A DNA stretch of 58,680 nucleotides from an uncultured Pelagibacteraceae bacterium (GTDB lineage: Bacteria > Pseudomonadota > Alphaproteobacteria > Pelagibacterales > Pelagibacteraceae): assembly GCA_902628565.1 (NCBI GenBank), contig CACONR010000005.1, forward strand, positions 1-58,680, read 5' to 3'. Positions 32,691 through 40,990 of the stretch are shown piece by piece (position 1 is the stretch's first letter; each line of letters opens with the position of its first letter). The notes beneath the pieces were generated by a model, which had not been told where the DNA came from, ran no database searches, and saw nothing but the letters and a program-made list of their open reading frames with translations. A program made the position numbers and the translations under genes.

Positions 32691-33645
32691 ATTTAGCTTT
32701 TTGTATCACAGATTGGTTTGCCTCTGGATATTGTTCTTCAACACCATTGATCATTTTGCAACCTTGATCTTTTTCTCCAATTTGTACCATTGATACACCA
32801 AGCTTTAATAAGTTTATAGGTGCTTTTTCACCTTTAGGGTATCTCTGATAACCTTCTAAATATGCTGAGGCTGCATCCGTATACAATTGTCGTATCCTAA
32901 AAGTTTCTGCATACCAATATTGAGCATTCCCAGCTAGATTATGTTCAGGATTTGTGTCAACGAACTCTCTGAATGCTCTTTCAGCAGTTGAATAATCTCC
33001 AACTTTTAAAAAGCTTGTAGCAAACTGATATTGTTTATCTGGAGACTCATTTGGAAGAATTTTTTCTTCAGCTTGAAAAGTTTCAGTTACTACTAAAGCT
33101 GTTGAGTCTACAGAATTTGTTTTTTGTGATGTTTCATTTGTCGCTGTATCTTTATATGATATCGATCCCAAATCTTGAGGTTGAGAACTTCCAGGTAAAA
33201 CTTCCATTTGCTCATTATTTGTTTTTTCTGTTAATTTATTTGTAGAAGTATCAGAAGACACAACATTTTCTAAGTCCTGAAATCTTATTTGATTATCTGC
33301 TTGCACTTTTGACATCCTGCTGGATAGTTTGTCTAACTTAAAATTTATTTCCTCAAACTTATTTGTAAGTCCCTGAAATTGATTTTCAATTTCTGAAAGT
33401 TTTAATAAATGTCTTGTAAGAACATCTTCTGAATTATTATCTAAATTTGAATTTAAATTTACAGAGCTATCACTATTTAATTCTATTGATCCTGAGTATA
33501 CTGCTTTTTCTAGTGTCTTTATATCTTTCTGAAGTTGGTCTAATATTTCATAAATATTATGATTGTCAGCGTAAGAATAAGTTATCAAAATAAAATTACT
33601 TAAACAAAGTGTAATAATTTTAAATTTTCTTAAAATGTGTCGCAT
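32650..33645 (-). CDS. cpoB: CpoB/YbgF, Tol-associated periplasmic TPR protein
   Basis: A 331-residue periplasmic protein. A signal peptide ends near SYADN (about residue 27), then comes a coiled coil (about 30-125) of the type that trimerises YbgF, a Ser/Thr/Asn-rich linker and a C-terminal TPR region starting PDKQYQFATSFLKVGDYSTAE. It couples the Tol machinery to peptidoglycan synthesis during constriction. It follows pal but is separated from it by a terminator-like hairpin, so it may have its own promoter. It overlaps tilS by 41 bases. Confidence 0.88.
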   Translation of the reverse strand: MRHILRKFKIITLCLSNFILITYSYADNHNIYEILDQLQKDIKTLEKAVYSGSIELNSDSSVNLNSNLDNNSEDVLTRHLLKLSEIENQFQGLTNKFEEINFKLDKLSSRMSKVQADNQIRFQDLENVVSSDTSTNKLTEKTNNEQMEVLPGSSQPQDLGSISYKDTATNETSQKTNSVDSTALVVTETFQAEEKILPNESPDKQYQFATSFLKVGDYSTAERAFREFVDTNPEHNLAGNAQYWYAETFRIRQLYTDAASAYLEGYQRYPKGEKAPINLLKLGVSMVQIGEKDQGCKMINGVEEQYPEANQSVIQKAKYESQKFECNNQNS

Positions 33646-33674
33646 TAAAATAATCTTATGATTAAAATAATGGC

Positions 33675-33715
33675 AAAAAAAAGACCCTTAACTAATTGAA
33701 TTAATTAAGGGTCTT
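33675..33715 (-). terminator. Rho-independent terminator after pal
   Basis: An 11-base perfect stem, AAGACCCTTAA (33681-33691) against TTAAGGGTCTT (33705-33715), with a 13-base AT-rich loop. Read on the minus strand it is followed by eight T residues (complement of the A-run 33675-33682). It lies 13 bases beyond the pal stop and before cpoB, so it would end or attenuate the tol-pal transcript. It is the clearest intrinsic terminator in the window. Confidence 0.85.
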
Positions 33716-33728
33716 AAATTTTTTAAAA

Positions 33729-34208
33729 TTAATTTGCTTTTACTGTAACAGATCTTCTGTTTTTTGACCAAGCCAAAGGATTAGAGCCAGAGTCAACTGG
33801 TCTTTCTTTTCCATAACTTAGAACTGAAATTCTGTTAGAGGAAATCCCATAAGTCATTAAATAATCTTTAGCAGCATTAGCTCTTCTTTCACCTAATGCT
33901 AAGTTATATTCTCTTGTTCCTCTTTCGTCAGCATGTCCTTCAAGCACGATTGTAATGTCAGAATTTTTTCTTAACCATGCCGCTTGTTTTCTTAAAGTTT
34001 CTCTTGATGCAGTTGTCAAAACTGACTCATTAGTTGCAAAGAAAACTCTGTCAGGAACACCTGAAGCTAAATATTCAACTGTATCAGTTCCAGTGTAAAC
34101 ATCCCCTTGCATTTGTCCTGTAGATTTTTTTGATGTTGCGCAAGCAGACAACACTAAACATGCAAATAATACTAAAAAAGTGTTCTTTAAAATTTTGTTT
34201 AATTTCAT
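33729..34208 (-). CDS. pal: Peptidoglycan-associated lipoprotein Pal
   Basis: A 159-residue outer-membrane lipoprotein. I start it at the ATG at 34208, which is preceded by AGGAG at ideal spacing and gives a lipoprotein signal with lipobox LSAC (Cys23); the longer open frame adds 14 residues that spoil the signal. The OmpA-like domain includes FFATNESVLTTASRETL, LEGHADERGTREYNLALGERRA and SYGKERPVDSG; Asp and Arg in the peptidoglycan-binding pocket are present. Pal ties the outer membrane to peptidoglycan and works with TolB, encoded 85 bases upstream. Confidence 0.97.
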   Translation of the reverse strand: MKLNKILKNTFLVLFACLVLSACATSKKSTGQMQGDVYTGTDTVEYLASGVPDRVFFATNESVLTTASRETLRKQAAWLRKNSDITIVLEGHADERGTREYNLALGERRANAAKDYLMTYGISSNRISVLSYGKERPVDSGSNPLAWSKNRRSVTVKAN

Positions 34209-34293
34209 TAATGCTCCTTGGTCAATATTTCTTATAACTAACTTTTTCACAACTAATTAAATGTTTCAAGGTAAAAAATCAACATATTTTAAG

Positions 34294-35634
34294 TTAATTA
34301 CTTAATAAAGATGACCATGATGGGTCTGATGCATCAGTTGGGGTACCTACAAGCCTCTCATTATAGCCTGTTAAATCAATTGACCACAATTTAGCAGAAA
34401 AACCCTCTCCTTTATCATCAGTTTTAGTCTCTCTATAAAAAATTAAAACTCGTCCATTGGGCGACCAGGAGGGAGCTTCTTGATAAAAATTTTCTGTCAA
34501 CAATCTCTCACCAGATCCATCGGTTCTCATCACACCGATGTAGAATTTACCTTTATGTAATTTTGTAAAAGCAATTAAATCACCTCTTGGAGACCAAACT
34601 GGGGTGCCATATAAACCATTTCCAAAAGAAATTCTTTTAACATTACTACCATCACTCTTCATAACATAAATTTGTTGGTACCCACTTCTGTCAGAGTTAA
34701 AACAAATAAATTTTCCATCAGGGGAATAAGATGGTGATGTGTCTATAGAGGGATGATTGGTAATTTTCTCTACAATTCTATTTTCTAAATCCATTGTATA
34801 AATATCTGAATTTCCATCTTTAGCAAAACTCATTATAATTTTTTTTCCGTCTGGAGAAAATCTAGGAGCAAAAGTCATTCCAGGAAAATCACCTACCACT
34901 TCTTGAATACCTGTCTCTATATCAAGAAGATAAACTCTAGGTAAATTTCTAAAGTAAGATAAATATGTAACCATTTGACTTGTAGGATTAAATCTTGGTG
35001 TCAAAACAAGTTCATTTCCTAAAGTTAAAAATTTATTATTTGCACCATCTTGATCCATGATAGCTAATTTTTTAATTCTCTTTGTTTTTGGCCCATCTTC
35101 GGCAACATAGATTATCCTCGTATCAAAATAACCTTTTTCTCCAGTTAATCTCTCATAGACTTTGTCTGTAATTATATGGCCAACACGTCTCCAGTTGTTT
35201 GGCACTGTCGTAAATGCAAGAGCCATCATTTCTTTACCAGCCAGGACATCCCATAATCTAAATTCAACTCTAAGTTTATCATCAACATTTTTTACTTTAC
35301 CTGTAATTAAAGCTTGTGCTTTAATTAAATTCCAATCCTCGAAACGCGGTTTAAGATGAGCAATATCAGGCGCTTGTAGAAAAGCATTTTTATCTAATGG
35401 ATTAAAAAGACCTGAAGTTTTTAAATTTTTTTCGATAACTTTAGAAATTTCTGATCCAATATCTTTTTTTTTTAAAGTTTTCTCAAAACTCTTTTTTGAC
35501 TCATCATCAATTGATAATGGTGACACTGCAATAGGGAGTGGATTCAAATTTCCTCGTGTAATATCAACCTCAATTAAACCTAATGCATTAGTAGGTACTA
35601 TTAATATTAAAAATAAAATAATTAGATTTTTCAT
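34294..35634 (-). CDS. tolB: Tol-Pal system protein TolB
   Basis: A 446-residue periplasmic protein with a signal peptide (cleavage near residue 17), an N-terminal alpha/beta domain and a six-bladed beta-propeller. The propeller repeats are plain: [57 protein letters not shown] and [14 protein letters not shown]. It binds Pal and TolA in outer-membrane constriction during division. It follows tolA by 9 bases. Confidence 0.97.
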   Translation of the reverse strand: MKNLIILFLILIVPTNALGLIEVDITRGNLNPLPIAVSPLSIDDESKKSFEKTLKKKDIGSEISKVIEKNLKTSGLFNPLDKNAFLQAPDIAHLKPRFEDWNLIKAQALITGKVKNVDDKLRVEFRLWDVLAGKEMMALAFTTVPNNWRRVGHIITDKVYERLTGEKGYFDTRIIYVAEDGPKTKRIKKLAIMDQDGANNKFLTLGNELVLTPRFNPTSQMVTYLSYFRNLPRVYLLDIETGIQEVVGDFPGMTFAPRFSPDGKKIIMSFAKDGNSDIYTMDLENRIVEKITNHPSIDTSPSYSPDGKFICFNSDRSGYQQIYVMKSDGSNVKRISFGNGLYGTPVWSPRGDLIAFTKLHKGKFYIGVMRTDGSGERLLTENFYQEAPSWSPNGRVLIFYRETKTDDKGEGFSAKLWSIDLTGYNERLVGTPTDASDPSWSSLLSN

Positions 35635-35643
35635 AAAAATATT

Positions 35644-36453
35644 CTATCCCTCTAACATTTCTCTTGCATCAAAATTTAATTGTAATTCTTTCCATCTCTC
35701 ATAACCAGTTGTAGGAACTCTTAAGGGCTGGCATAATTTTATTGCTCTTAAAGCACTTTCTGCTAAAACCTTATAAAAACCTTGGCCAGGTTTATTCATT
35801 CTTGCATGATCCAAAATCTCTGACTCTTGAATTGTTCCATCTGGATTCAGTTGAAGTTTGATTCTCACTAATAAATTTTCATTGTAAGGCAGACCCAAAG
35901 GAATACTCCAACATCCAAATATTTGAGCTTTCAAAGCATCCTCTTCGCTTAAAGATAAACCTGCGTTCTCAACATTTTTTTTTTGATCTTGTGTAATTTT
36001 GTTATTTTTTTTAATCGTTTCAGCACTTTCAACTTTAGATTTATCAATTAAGGCTGCAATATTATTTGGATCGAATAACTCTTTTTTTTCAAATTCAGAA
36101 ACTTGCTTAATCTCATTGTCAATTTTTTCTGGATTTTGTTTATCTTCTTTTATTTTCTCAACCTTTTTAGGCTTATCATCTGGTAATGGAACTGCATCTG
36201 GTTTAATTTTTTTTACTTTTTTTGGGGGAGCTTGTTCAGATACCAACTTTTTTTCTTTCTCTTTAATTTTTTCTATAATTTTTTTTGCCTTAGGTGCATA
36301 TGGAATATTGGTTTTATCTGTGATCTGAATTAATTCTACAGATACTATCGGGGGAAGATCAATTGGTTTTTTAGCTAAGAAAGGTAAACTAAAAGCTGTA
36401 ATCATTATTAAAACTAGATGTGATACAGAAGATATAATTATACTTCTATTCAC
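35644..36453 (-). CDS. tolA: Tol-Pal system protein TolA (periplasm-spanning)
   Basis: A 269-residue protein with one N-terminal transmembrane helix (about 5-24), a Lys/Glu/Pro-rich helical middle (about 45-170; VKKIKPDAVPLPDDKPKKVE is typical) and a C-terminal domain with a TonB-like fold containing CWSIPLGLPYNENLLVRIKL. It connects the TolQR motor to TolB and Pal. It is shorter than E. coli TolA, mainly in the linker. It lies between tolR and tolB, and with a Cys-containing C-terminal domain fits the alphaproteobacterial type. Confidence 0.9.
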   Translation of the reverse strand: MNRSIIISSVSHLVLIMITAFSLPFLAKKPIDLPPIVSVELIQITDKTNIPYAPKAKKIIEKIKEKEKKLVSEQAPPKKVKKIKPDAVPLPDDKPKKVEKIKEDKQNPEKIDNEIKQVSEFEKKELFDPNNIAALIDKSKVESAETIKKNNKITQDQKKNVENAGLSLSEEDALKAQIFGCWSIPLGLPYNENLLVRIKLQLNPDGTIQESEILDHARMNKPGQGFYKVLAESALRAIKLCQPLRVPTTGYERWKELQLNFDAREMLEG

Positions 36454-36456
36454 TTC

Positions 36457-36873
36457 TTACCTTTCTTTATATGGTTCAGATATAAGTGCTACTTTGGTGA
36501 AACCAGACCCAGATAGTAAGCCCATAATTTCCAATACTCTTCCATAATTAATTGTTTTATCACCCCTTACATAAATTCTTGTATCAGTTCTATTTTTTGA
36601 AACCGCTAAGACTTTTGCTATTATTTTTTCATATTCAACTTTTGACTCTTGAATATAAATTTCTCCTTTAGAGTTTATTGTCAAAGTCAGTGGTTCAGCT
36701 TCCTCAGGAAGAGAGTCGGCAGAACTTTCTGGTAAATCAACCTGAACTCCTACAGTTAACAAAGGAGCAGTAACCATAAAAATAATTAAAAGTACCAACA
36801 TTACATCCACAAATGGTGTTACATTTATTTCGCTCATTGGTTCTTTTGATGAACGATTTAATTTAAAAGCCAT
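36457..36873 (-). CDS. tolR: Biopolymer transporter TolR (ExbD family)
   Basis: A 138-residue inner-membrane protein with one transmembrane helix (about 19-40). MSEINVTPFVDVMLVLLIIFMV carries the family's proton-conducting Asp (Asp24 in FVDVMLV). The periplasmic domain has the ExbD-type pattern DTRIYVRGDKTINYGRVLEIM. It forms the TolQ5R2 motor. It starts 1 base after tolQ. Confidence 0.96.
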   Translation of the reverse strand: MAFKLNRSSKEPMSEINVTPFVDVMLVLLIIFMVTAPLLTVGVQVDLPESSADSLPEEAEPLTLTINSKGEIYIQESKVEYEKIIAKVLAVSKNRTDTRIYVRGDKTINYGRVLEIMGLLSGSGFTKVALISEPYKER

Positions 36874-36874
36874 T

Positions 36875-37549
36875 TTAGATAATCGTTAAAAATCTTTTTG
36901 AGAAATTTTCTAATTTTTGGGAATACTTAATTGAATCATTATTAAATTTATTATATGCAACAACCGCAGGTATTGCAGCTAGTAAACCTAACGCAGTTGC
37001 GAATAGTGCTTCAGCTATTCCAGGTGCAACAATTGCCAAACTCGTATTTCTTGAAATTGCTATAGATTGAAAAGAGTTCATAATTCCCCAAACTGTTCCG
37101 AATAAGCCTATGAATGGGGCGGTTGATCCAACTGTTGCTAAAAAAGTAAAACCTTTAGTGATTTTTGATATTTGTTTTTCAATACCTGTCTCTAACATTG
37201 TTGTCATTCGATTGTTTAATTCTGTTCTAGATCTTCTCTTCAATAAGTTTTGCATCGCATCTTTAAATATTAAAGCCATCGGGTCTTGAACGTTTGCTGG
37301 TAGATTATTATAAAAAGTTTCTGCAGATTTAGAATTCCAAAACTTTGCCTCAAACTCTTCGGTAGATTGATTTATTTTTTTAAACAATCTATATTTTTCA
37401 ATTATTACTGCCCATGAATATATAGAACAAGCAATTAACATTATGATAACTGACTTAACAATTATGTCAGCTCTAATAAATAAATTTATTAAAGAAAAAT
37501 CAGCACTTGAGGCTAGCCCAACTGCTTGAGACGTGATATCAGCTTCCAT
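36875..37549 (-). CDS. tolQ: Tol-Pal system motor protein TolQ
   Basis: A 224-residue MotA/TolQ/ExbB-family protein with three transmembrane helices (about 28-48, 132-155 and 170-195). The signature LATVGSTAPFIGLFGTVWGIMNSF is at about residues 135-158, and GIAEALFATALGLLAAIPAVVAYN follows. It forms the proton channel that drives TolA. It is the first tol gene, 50 bases after the resolvase stop, so its promoter probably lies in that spacer. Confidence 0.96.
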   Translation of the reverse strand: MEADITSQAVGLASSADFSLINLFIRADIIVKSVIIMLIACSIYSWAVIIEKYRLFKKINQSTEEFEAKFWNSKSAETFYNNLPANVQDPMALIFKDAMQNLLKRRSRTELNNRMTTMLETGIEKQISKITKGFTFLATVGSTAPFIGLFGTVWGIMNSFQSIAISRNTSLAIVAPGIAEALFATALGLLAAIPAVVAYNKFNNDSIKYSQKLENFSKRFLTII

Positions 37550-37599
37550 ATCGTCTTCTCACACTTAAATGTGTCATGATTTTGTCTGAATATTTAAAG

Positions 37600-38094
37600 C
37601 TATTCGTCAATTTTGTAAGTTTCATGATAAAAACTTGCTATCAAAATTGCATCAGCTTTATTTGAGTCTTTCTTTCTTGATAATTGGGATGAAAAATAAG
37701 GAAATATTTCTATTGCTCTTGTCCTGCTAGCATCTTTCTCAGAATTTAAAAGATTAAAATATTTTTTCCATTTTGCGGGTCTTACAAAGTACATAGGTAA
37801 TTGCATCGCGGTACAAATACCCTTTAAAATTCCAAACGATTGTCCAAAATTAAACATACTAGTAACACCTTGACCAGGCATTGCAGAAACGTGTTCAATC
37901 ACAACTCTAATTTCATTTTTTTCAAATTGTTTAATTCTCTTGCTAATTTCATTGTAAACTTGCGAGCCATTTACTTGTTTTTTATTTTTTTTCCCATCTG
38001 TCATTATAGGCATTTCAATTACGTCTAGGATTTTTCCATTATCTAAAAAACAAATTGAACCAGAAATTCCAGGATCTATACCTATTATTAACAT
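37600..38094 (-). CDS. Divergent RuvC-like Holliday-junction resolvase
   Basis: A 164-residue RNase H-fold nuclease. It opens with IIGIDPGISGSICFL (Asp7), has an acidic residue in VVIEHVSAMPGQGVTSMFNFGQ (Glu67) and ends with SNKADAILIASF (Asp148). These are three of the expected RuvC metal ligands; where E. coli RuvC has D-A-A-D this protein has N-K-A-D, so one acidic position is changed. The middle is unlike standard RuvC and closer to what I recall from phage-type RuvC-like proteins. It occupies the place between yebC and tolQ where alphaproteobacteria normally have ruvC-ruvA-ruvB, but neither ruvA nor ruvB is here. Resolution of recombination junctions is the likely role. Confidence 0.7.
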   Translation of the reverse strand: MLIIGIDPGISGSICFLDNGKILDVIEMPIMTDGKKNKKQVNGSQVYNEISKRIKQFEKNEIRVVIEHVSAMPGQGVTSMFNFGQSFGILKGICTAMQLPMYFVRPAKWKKYFNLLNSEKDASRTRAIEIFPYFSSQLSRKKDSNKADAILIASFYHETYKIDE

Positions 38095-38097
38095 AAT

Positions 38098-38820
38098 TTA
38101 ATTTACAAATTCAGCATTAGAATAAACATTTTGTACATCATCATTGTCTTCAAGTAATTCAAAGAAATTTACTAAATCTTCATTTTTTTCTTTAGAAATT
38201 TTTACACTATTAAGTGGCACCCATTCAATTTCTGTTGAGATAAAATTAGTAATTTCTTTTTCTAATTCTTTTTTAACATTATAAATTTCACTAACAGGAC
38301 ATTGTATTTCGTGAAAATCATTTTCCGATTTACATTCATCAGCTCCAGCATTGGTGGCTAGCTCAAAAATTTGATCATCAGAAACCTCTTTTTTATCGAT
38401 CTTTATTATTCCTAATTGATTAAAATTATGAGAAGCAGAACCTTGGGTTCCTAGATTGCCACCCGCTTTTTGAAAAATTGTTCTAATACTGGACGCTGTT
38501 CTATTTTTATTATCTGTTAATGCTTCTATTATTACTGCTACTTTTTCAGGTCCAAAGCCTTCATATCTTAAATTTTCAAAATTTGACTCGGTACTAACTG
38601 AAGATTTATCAATCGCCCTCTCAATATTTTCTTTGGGCATATTTGCTGATCTTGCAGCTTGAATCGCAGATCTTAATCTTGGATTCATTGCTGGATCTTT
38701 ATCCCCAAGTTTTGCCGCAACAGTAATTTCTTTCGACAACTTTGAAAAAATTTTGGATCTTTGCTTATCAGCTTTACCTTTTTTATGTTTTATTCCTGCC
38801 CAATGAGAATGTCCTGCCAT
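38098..38820 (-). CDS. yebC: YebC/TACO1-family regulator
   Basis: A 240-residue cytosolic protein starting MAGHSHWAGIKHKKGKADKQR, the family's invariant N-terminus, with AKLGDKDPAMNPRLRSAIQAARSANMPKENIERAI around residues 36-70 and YEGFGPEKVAVIIEALTDNKNRT around 84-106. Family members act as transcription regulators or help translation of difficult stretches. It is immediately upstream of the resolvase (3 bases), as in the usual yebC-ruvC pair. Confidence 0.97.
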   Translation of the reverse strand: MAGHSHWAGIKHKKGKADKQRSKIFSKLSKEITVAAKLGDKDPAMNPRLRSAIQAARSANMPKENIERAIDKSSVSTESNFENLRYEGFGPEKVAVIIEALTDNKNRTASSIRTIFQKAGGNLGTQGSASHNFNQLGIIKIDKKEVSDDQIFELATNAGADECKSENDFHEIQCPVSEIYNVKKELEKEITNFISTEIEWVPLNSVKISKEKNEDLVNFFELLEDNDDVQNVYSNAEFVN

Positions 38821-38827
38821 AAACTAA

Positions 38828-39631
38828 TTAAGTATTCTTTAGCTGACCTCCAAAAACATAGCTTTCAATTTTATTTGCTAAACCAGTTTTTATATCACAA
38901 TCAACAATTACTCCACTTAAAGTAGCTTCACCAGTTGCTGGATAATGTTTGGTTGACTCTTTTTTCATAAATCTATTTAAAGAATTATCTTTATTCATTC
39001 CAATAACTGAGTCATAATCACCACACATGCCTGCATCTGTTTGATAAGCTGTCCCATTTTGCAAAATTCTCGCATCATTTGTTGGAATGTGTGTATGTGT
39101 TCCAACAACTAGAGTAGCTTTGCCATCAAAAAAATGTCCTATCGCATTTTTTTCACTAGTAATTTCTGCATGAAAGTCAACAACTAGAAAATCATAATCC
39201 TTTTTTAGTTTGTGCTCTTTTAAAAATTTTTCTGAAATCTCAAATACGTCATCACATTTTTTCATAAAAACATTGCCCATTAAATTTAAAACACCAATTT
39301 TTATATTTTTTTCATTTTGAAAAACTTCAAACCCCTTACCTGGTGCTGGCTCAAATAAATTTTTTGGGCGAAGTAACCTATTTTCATTATCGATAAATTT
39401 CATAATATCTTTTTGATCCCAAACATGATTACCAGTGGTAATGACATCAACACCGCATTTAAAAAAATCCTCACAGATTTCTTTTGTTAATCCAACTCCT
39501 GCCTCAGCTGCATTTTCTCCGTTGACAATTACAAAATCAATTTTATTCAATTCTTTTTGGCTTAAAAGATCATTCAATATTTTCGAACAACCTGAGTTCC
39601 CTACCACATCTCCTAAAAATAAAATTCTCAT
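38828..39631 (-). CDS. YmdB-family metallophosphoesterase (TIGR00282 type)
   Basis: A 267-residue calcineurin-like phosphoesterase with all metal-ligand motifs: FLGDVVGNSG, NGENAAEAGVGLT, TTGNHVWDQKDI, VDFHAEITSEK and GTHTHIPTND. In Bacillus the YmdB homologue hydrolyses 2',3'-cyclic nucleotides and affects biofilm genes; the alphaproteobacterial role is not established. Its start overlaps the stop of the 5-formyl-THF cyclo-ligase gene by 4 bases and yebC follows after 7 bases. Confidence 0.92.
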   Translation of the reverse strand: MRILFLGDVVGNSGCSKILNDLLSQKELNKIDFVIVNGENAAEAGVGLTKEICEDFFKCGVDVITTGNHVWDQKDIMKFIDNENRLLRPKNLFEPAPGKGFEVFQNEKNIKIGVLNLMGNVFMKKCDDVFEISEKFLKEHKLKKDYDFLVVDFHAEITSEKNAIGHFFDGKATLVVGTHTHIPTNDARILQNGTAYQTDAGMCGDYDSVIGMNKDNSLNRFMKKESTKHYPATGEATLSGVIVDCDIKTGLANKIESYVFGGQLKNT

Positions 39632-40170
39632 ATAAAATTTTTATCTGTCACAATAAAATCCAGTTTCATATCATATTTGTTAGCTGGTATTTTTTTTACT
39701 TTTTGAAAAGAATAAGCTATCCCAATTAATATAATTTTTTTGTTTTTTTTCACCTTTTTAATATACCTATCGTAATAACCACCTCCGTAACCTATTCTAT
39801 TTAAATGTTTATCAAAGGCTACAAGTGGCACTAAAAGAATACTAGGATAGACAATTTGATCTGATGTAGGTTCAGGTATTCCATATTTATTTATTGATAG
39901 AGGCTCTTTTGTTGACCAGTATAAAAAATCCATTTGATTATTTTTTTTAATTTTTGGCAATGATATTTGATAACCAAGTTTTTCAAGTTTATTTAAAATT
40001 TTAATTAGATCAACTTCATGATTATAAGGATAATAACCACCAATAATTTTTTTATTTACTTTTTCTTTTTTTAAAATTTTTGTAATATTACTAAATTTTA
40101 TGACTAAATTTTTATTGTTATTTAGTTTTCTAGCTTTTAATAATTTTTTTCTAATCTTAAATTTATTCAC
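39628..40170 (-). CDS. fthC: 5-formyltetrahydrofolate cyclo-ligase
   Basis: A 180-residue ATP-dependent enzyme returning 5-formyl-THF to 5,10-methenyl-THF. The C-terminal signature LVPLVAFDKHLNRIGYGGGYYDRYI is at about residues 112-136, and EVDLIKIL and ISLPKI are consistent. The N-terminus is rich in Lys and Asn. It lies right after zapA, as in many proteobacteria, but the 6S RNA gene often found between them is absent: the gap is only 7 bases. Confidence 0.92.
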   Translation of the reverse strand: MNKFKIRKKLLKARKLNNNKNLVIKFSNITKILKKEKVNKKIIGGYYPYNHEVDLIKILNKLEKLGYQISLPKIKKNNQMDFLYWSTKEPLSINKYGIPEPTSDQIVYPSILLVPLVAFDKHLNRIGYGGGYYDRYIKKVKKNKKIILIGIAYSFQKVKKIPANKYDMKLDFIVTDKNFI

Positions 40171-40177
40171 TGGAATT

Positions 40178-40624
40178 TTACTTAGAAATATTTTCTAAAT
40201 TTGCTTTTTCAACAAAACTTGAAATTTCATCAGCAGCTTCATCAATTAACTTCTCGTAACTTTTTTGATTTATTTCAATTTCATTTTTTAATTTTAGCTG
40301 GTCTTTATTAAGTGAATTTATTTCGAACTCTTTCTTATCTCTGTACTCATAAATTAAAGTTTTAAGCTCTTTAAATTTTTTTGAAAGATCTCTCAACTCA
40401 TTCTTTTTTTGATCTACTTTTTTTTTAGTTTCATAATACTCATCCATTACTTTAACAGCTGTAATTAAAAGAAGTTTATTCTCTCCAAGATTTCCAAGAT
40501 CATTTTTAAGATTATTAAATTTCTGATTGATTTGAATTAATAATTCTTCAAGATGCTCTTCCTGGCCGTCCTCACAAGACAACAAAAACTCTTTTCCGTT
40601 AAACTTAATACTTACGTTTGCCAT
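40178..40624 (-). CDS. zapA: Cell division protein ZapA
   Basis: A 148-residue protein that bundles FtsZ filaments. The N-terminal ZapA domain reads VSIKFNGKEFLLSCEDGQEEHLEELLIQINQKF, followed by a long coiled coil (about 55-145) rich in Lys and Glu. The coiled coil is longer than in E. coli ZapA (109 residues). It overlaps the upstream coiled-coil gene by 13 bases, suggesting the two products act together. Confidence 0.88.
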   Translation of the reverse strand: MANVSIKFNGKEFLLSCEDGQEEHLEELLIQINQKFNNLKNDLGNLGENKLLLITAVKVMDEYYETKKKVDQKKNELRDLSKKFKELKTLIYEYRDKKEFEINSLNKDQLKLKNEIEINQKSYEKLIDEAADEISSFVEKANLENISK

Positions 40625-40935
40625 TTATCTATCTCATCTAATAAAATATCTGTTTCTTGATTTAATTCATCAATTTTTTCAGAAAACTCAATCTGCCTTT
40701 TTTGTTCGGCTTTTTCTTGATTTTGTAATTCGTCTAATTTTTTACTTAAATTATTATAATCATTAATTAAACTTTTATATTTTTCTTCTATTTCTTGCTT
40801 TTCAATTTCTAATTGATTTTTTTGACTACTTAAATTCTCTATATTTTTTTTAACGTCAGGGTTTTTAAAGTTTAAATTTTTTAATTTTGCTAAAGCTAGA
40901 TTTAATTTTTTTTCTTTTTCGATCACAGAATTCAT
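40612..40935 (-). CDS. Small coiled-coil protein upstream of zapA
   Basis: A 107-residue protein that is almost entirely predicted coiled coil: heptad-like Leu/Ile with Lys/Glu throughout, for example KNIENLSSQKNQLEIEKQEI. No enzymatic motif is visible. Alphaproteobacteria often carry a small coiled-coil gene (DUF4164-like) just upstream of zapA, and position and size fit that. A division role alongside ZapA is inferred from the 13-base overlap. It is divergent from tkt across a 55-base gap. Confidence 0.7.
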   Translation of the reverse strand: MNSVIEKEKKLNLALAKLKNLNFKNPDVKKNIENLSSQKNQLEIEKQEIEEKYKSLINDYNNLSKKLDELQNQEKAEQKRQIEFSEKIDELNQETDILLDEIDKWQT

Positions 40936-40990
40936 ATATATATAATTATATTATTAAATCGAATCTTCTTAGTCTAGGCAGGATAATTAC

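Noticed and set aside
37561-37574. ACAC-TTAAAT-GTGT half-palindrome upstream of tolQ
   Set aside because: Only four-base arms with an asymmetric centre, expected by chance in AT-rich DNA.
40171-40177. Expected 6S RNA gene between zapA and the formyl-THF cyclo-ligase gene
   Set aside because: The spacer is only 7 bases, so no 6S RNA can be here.
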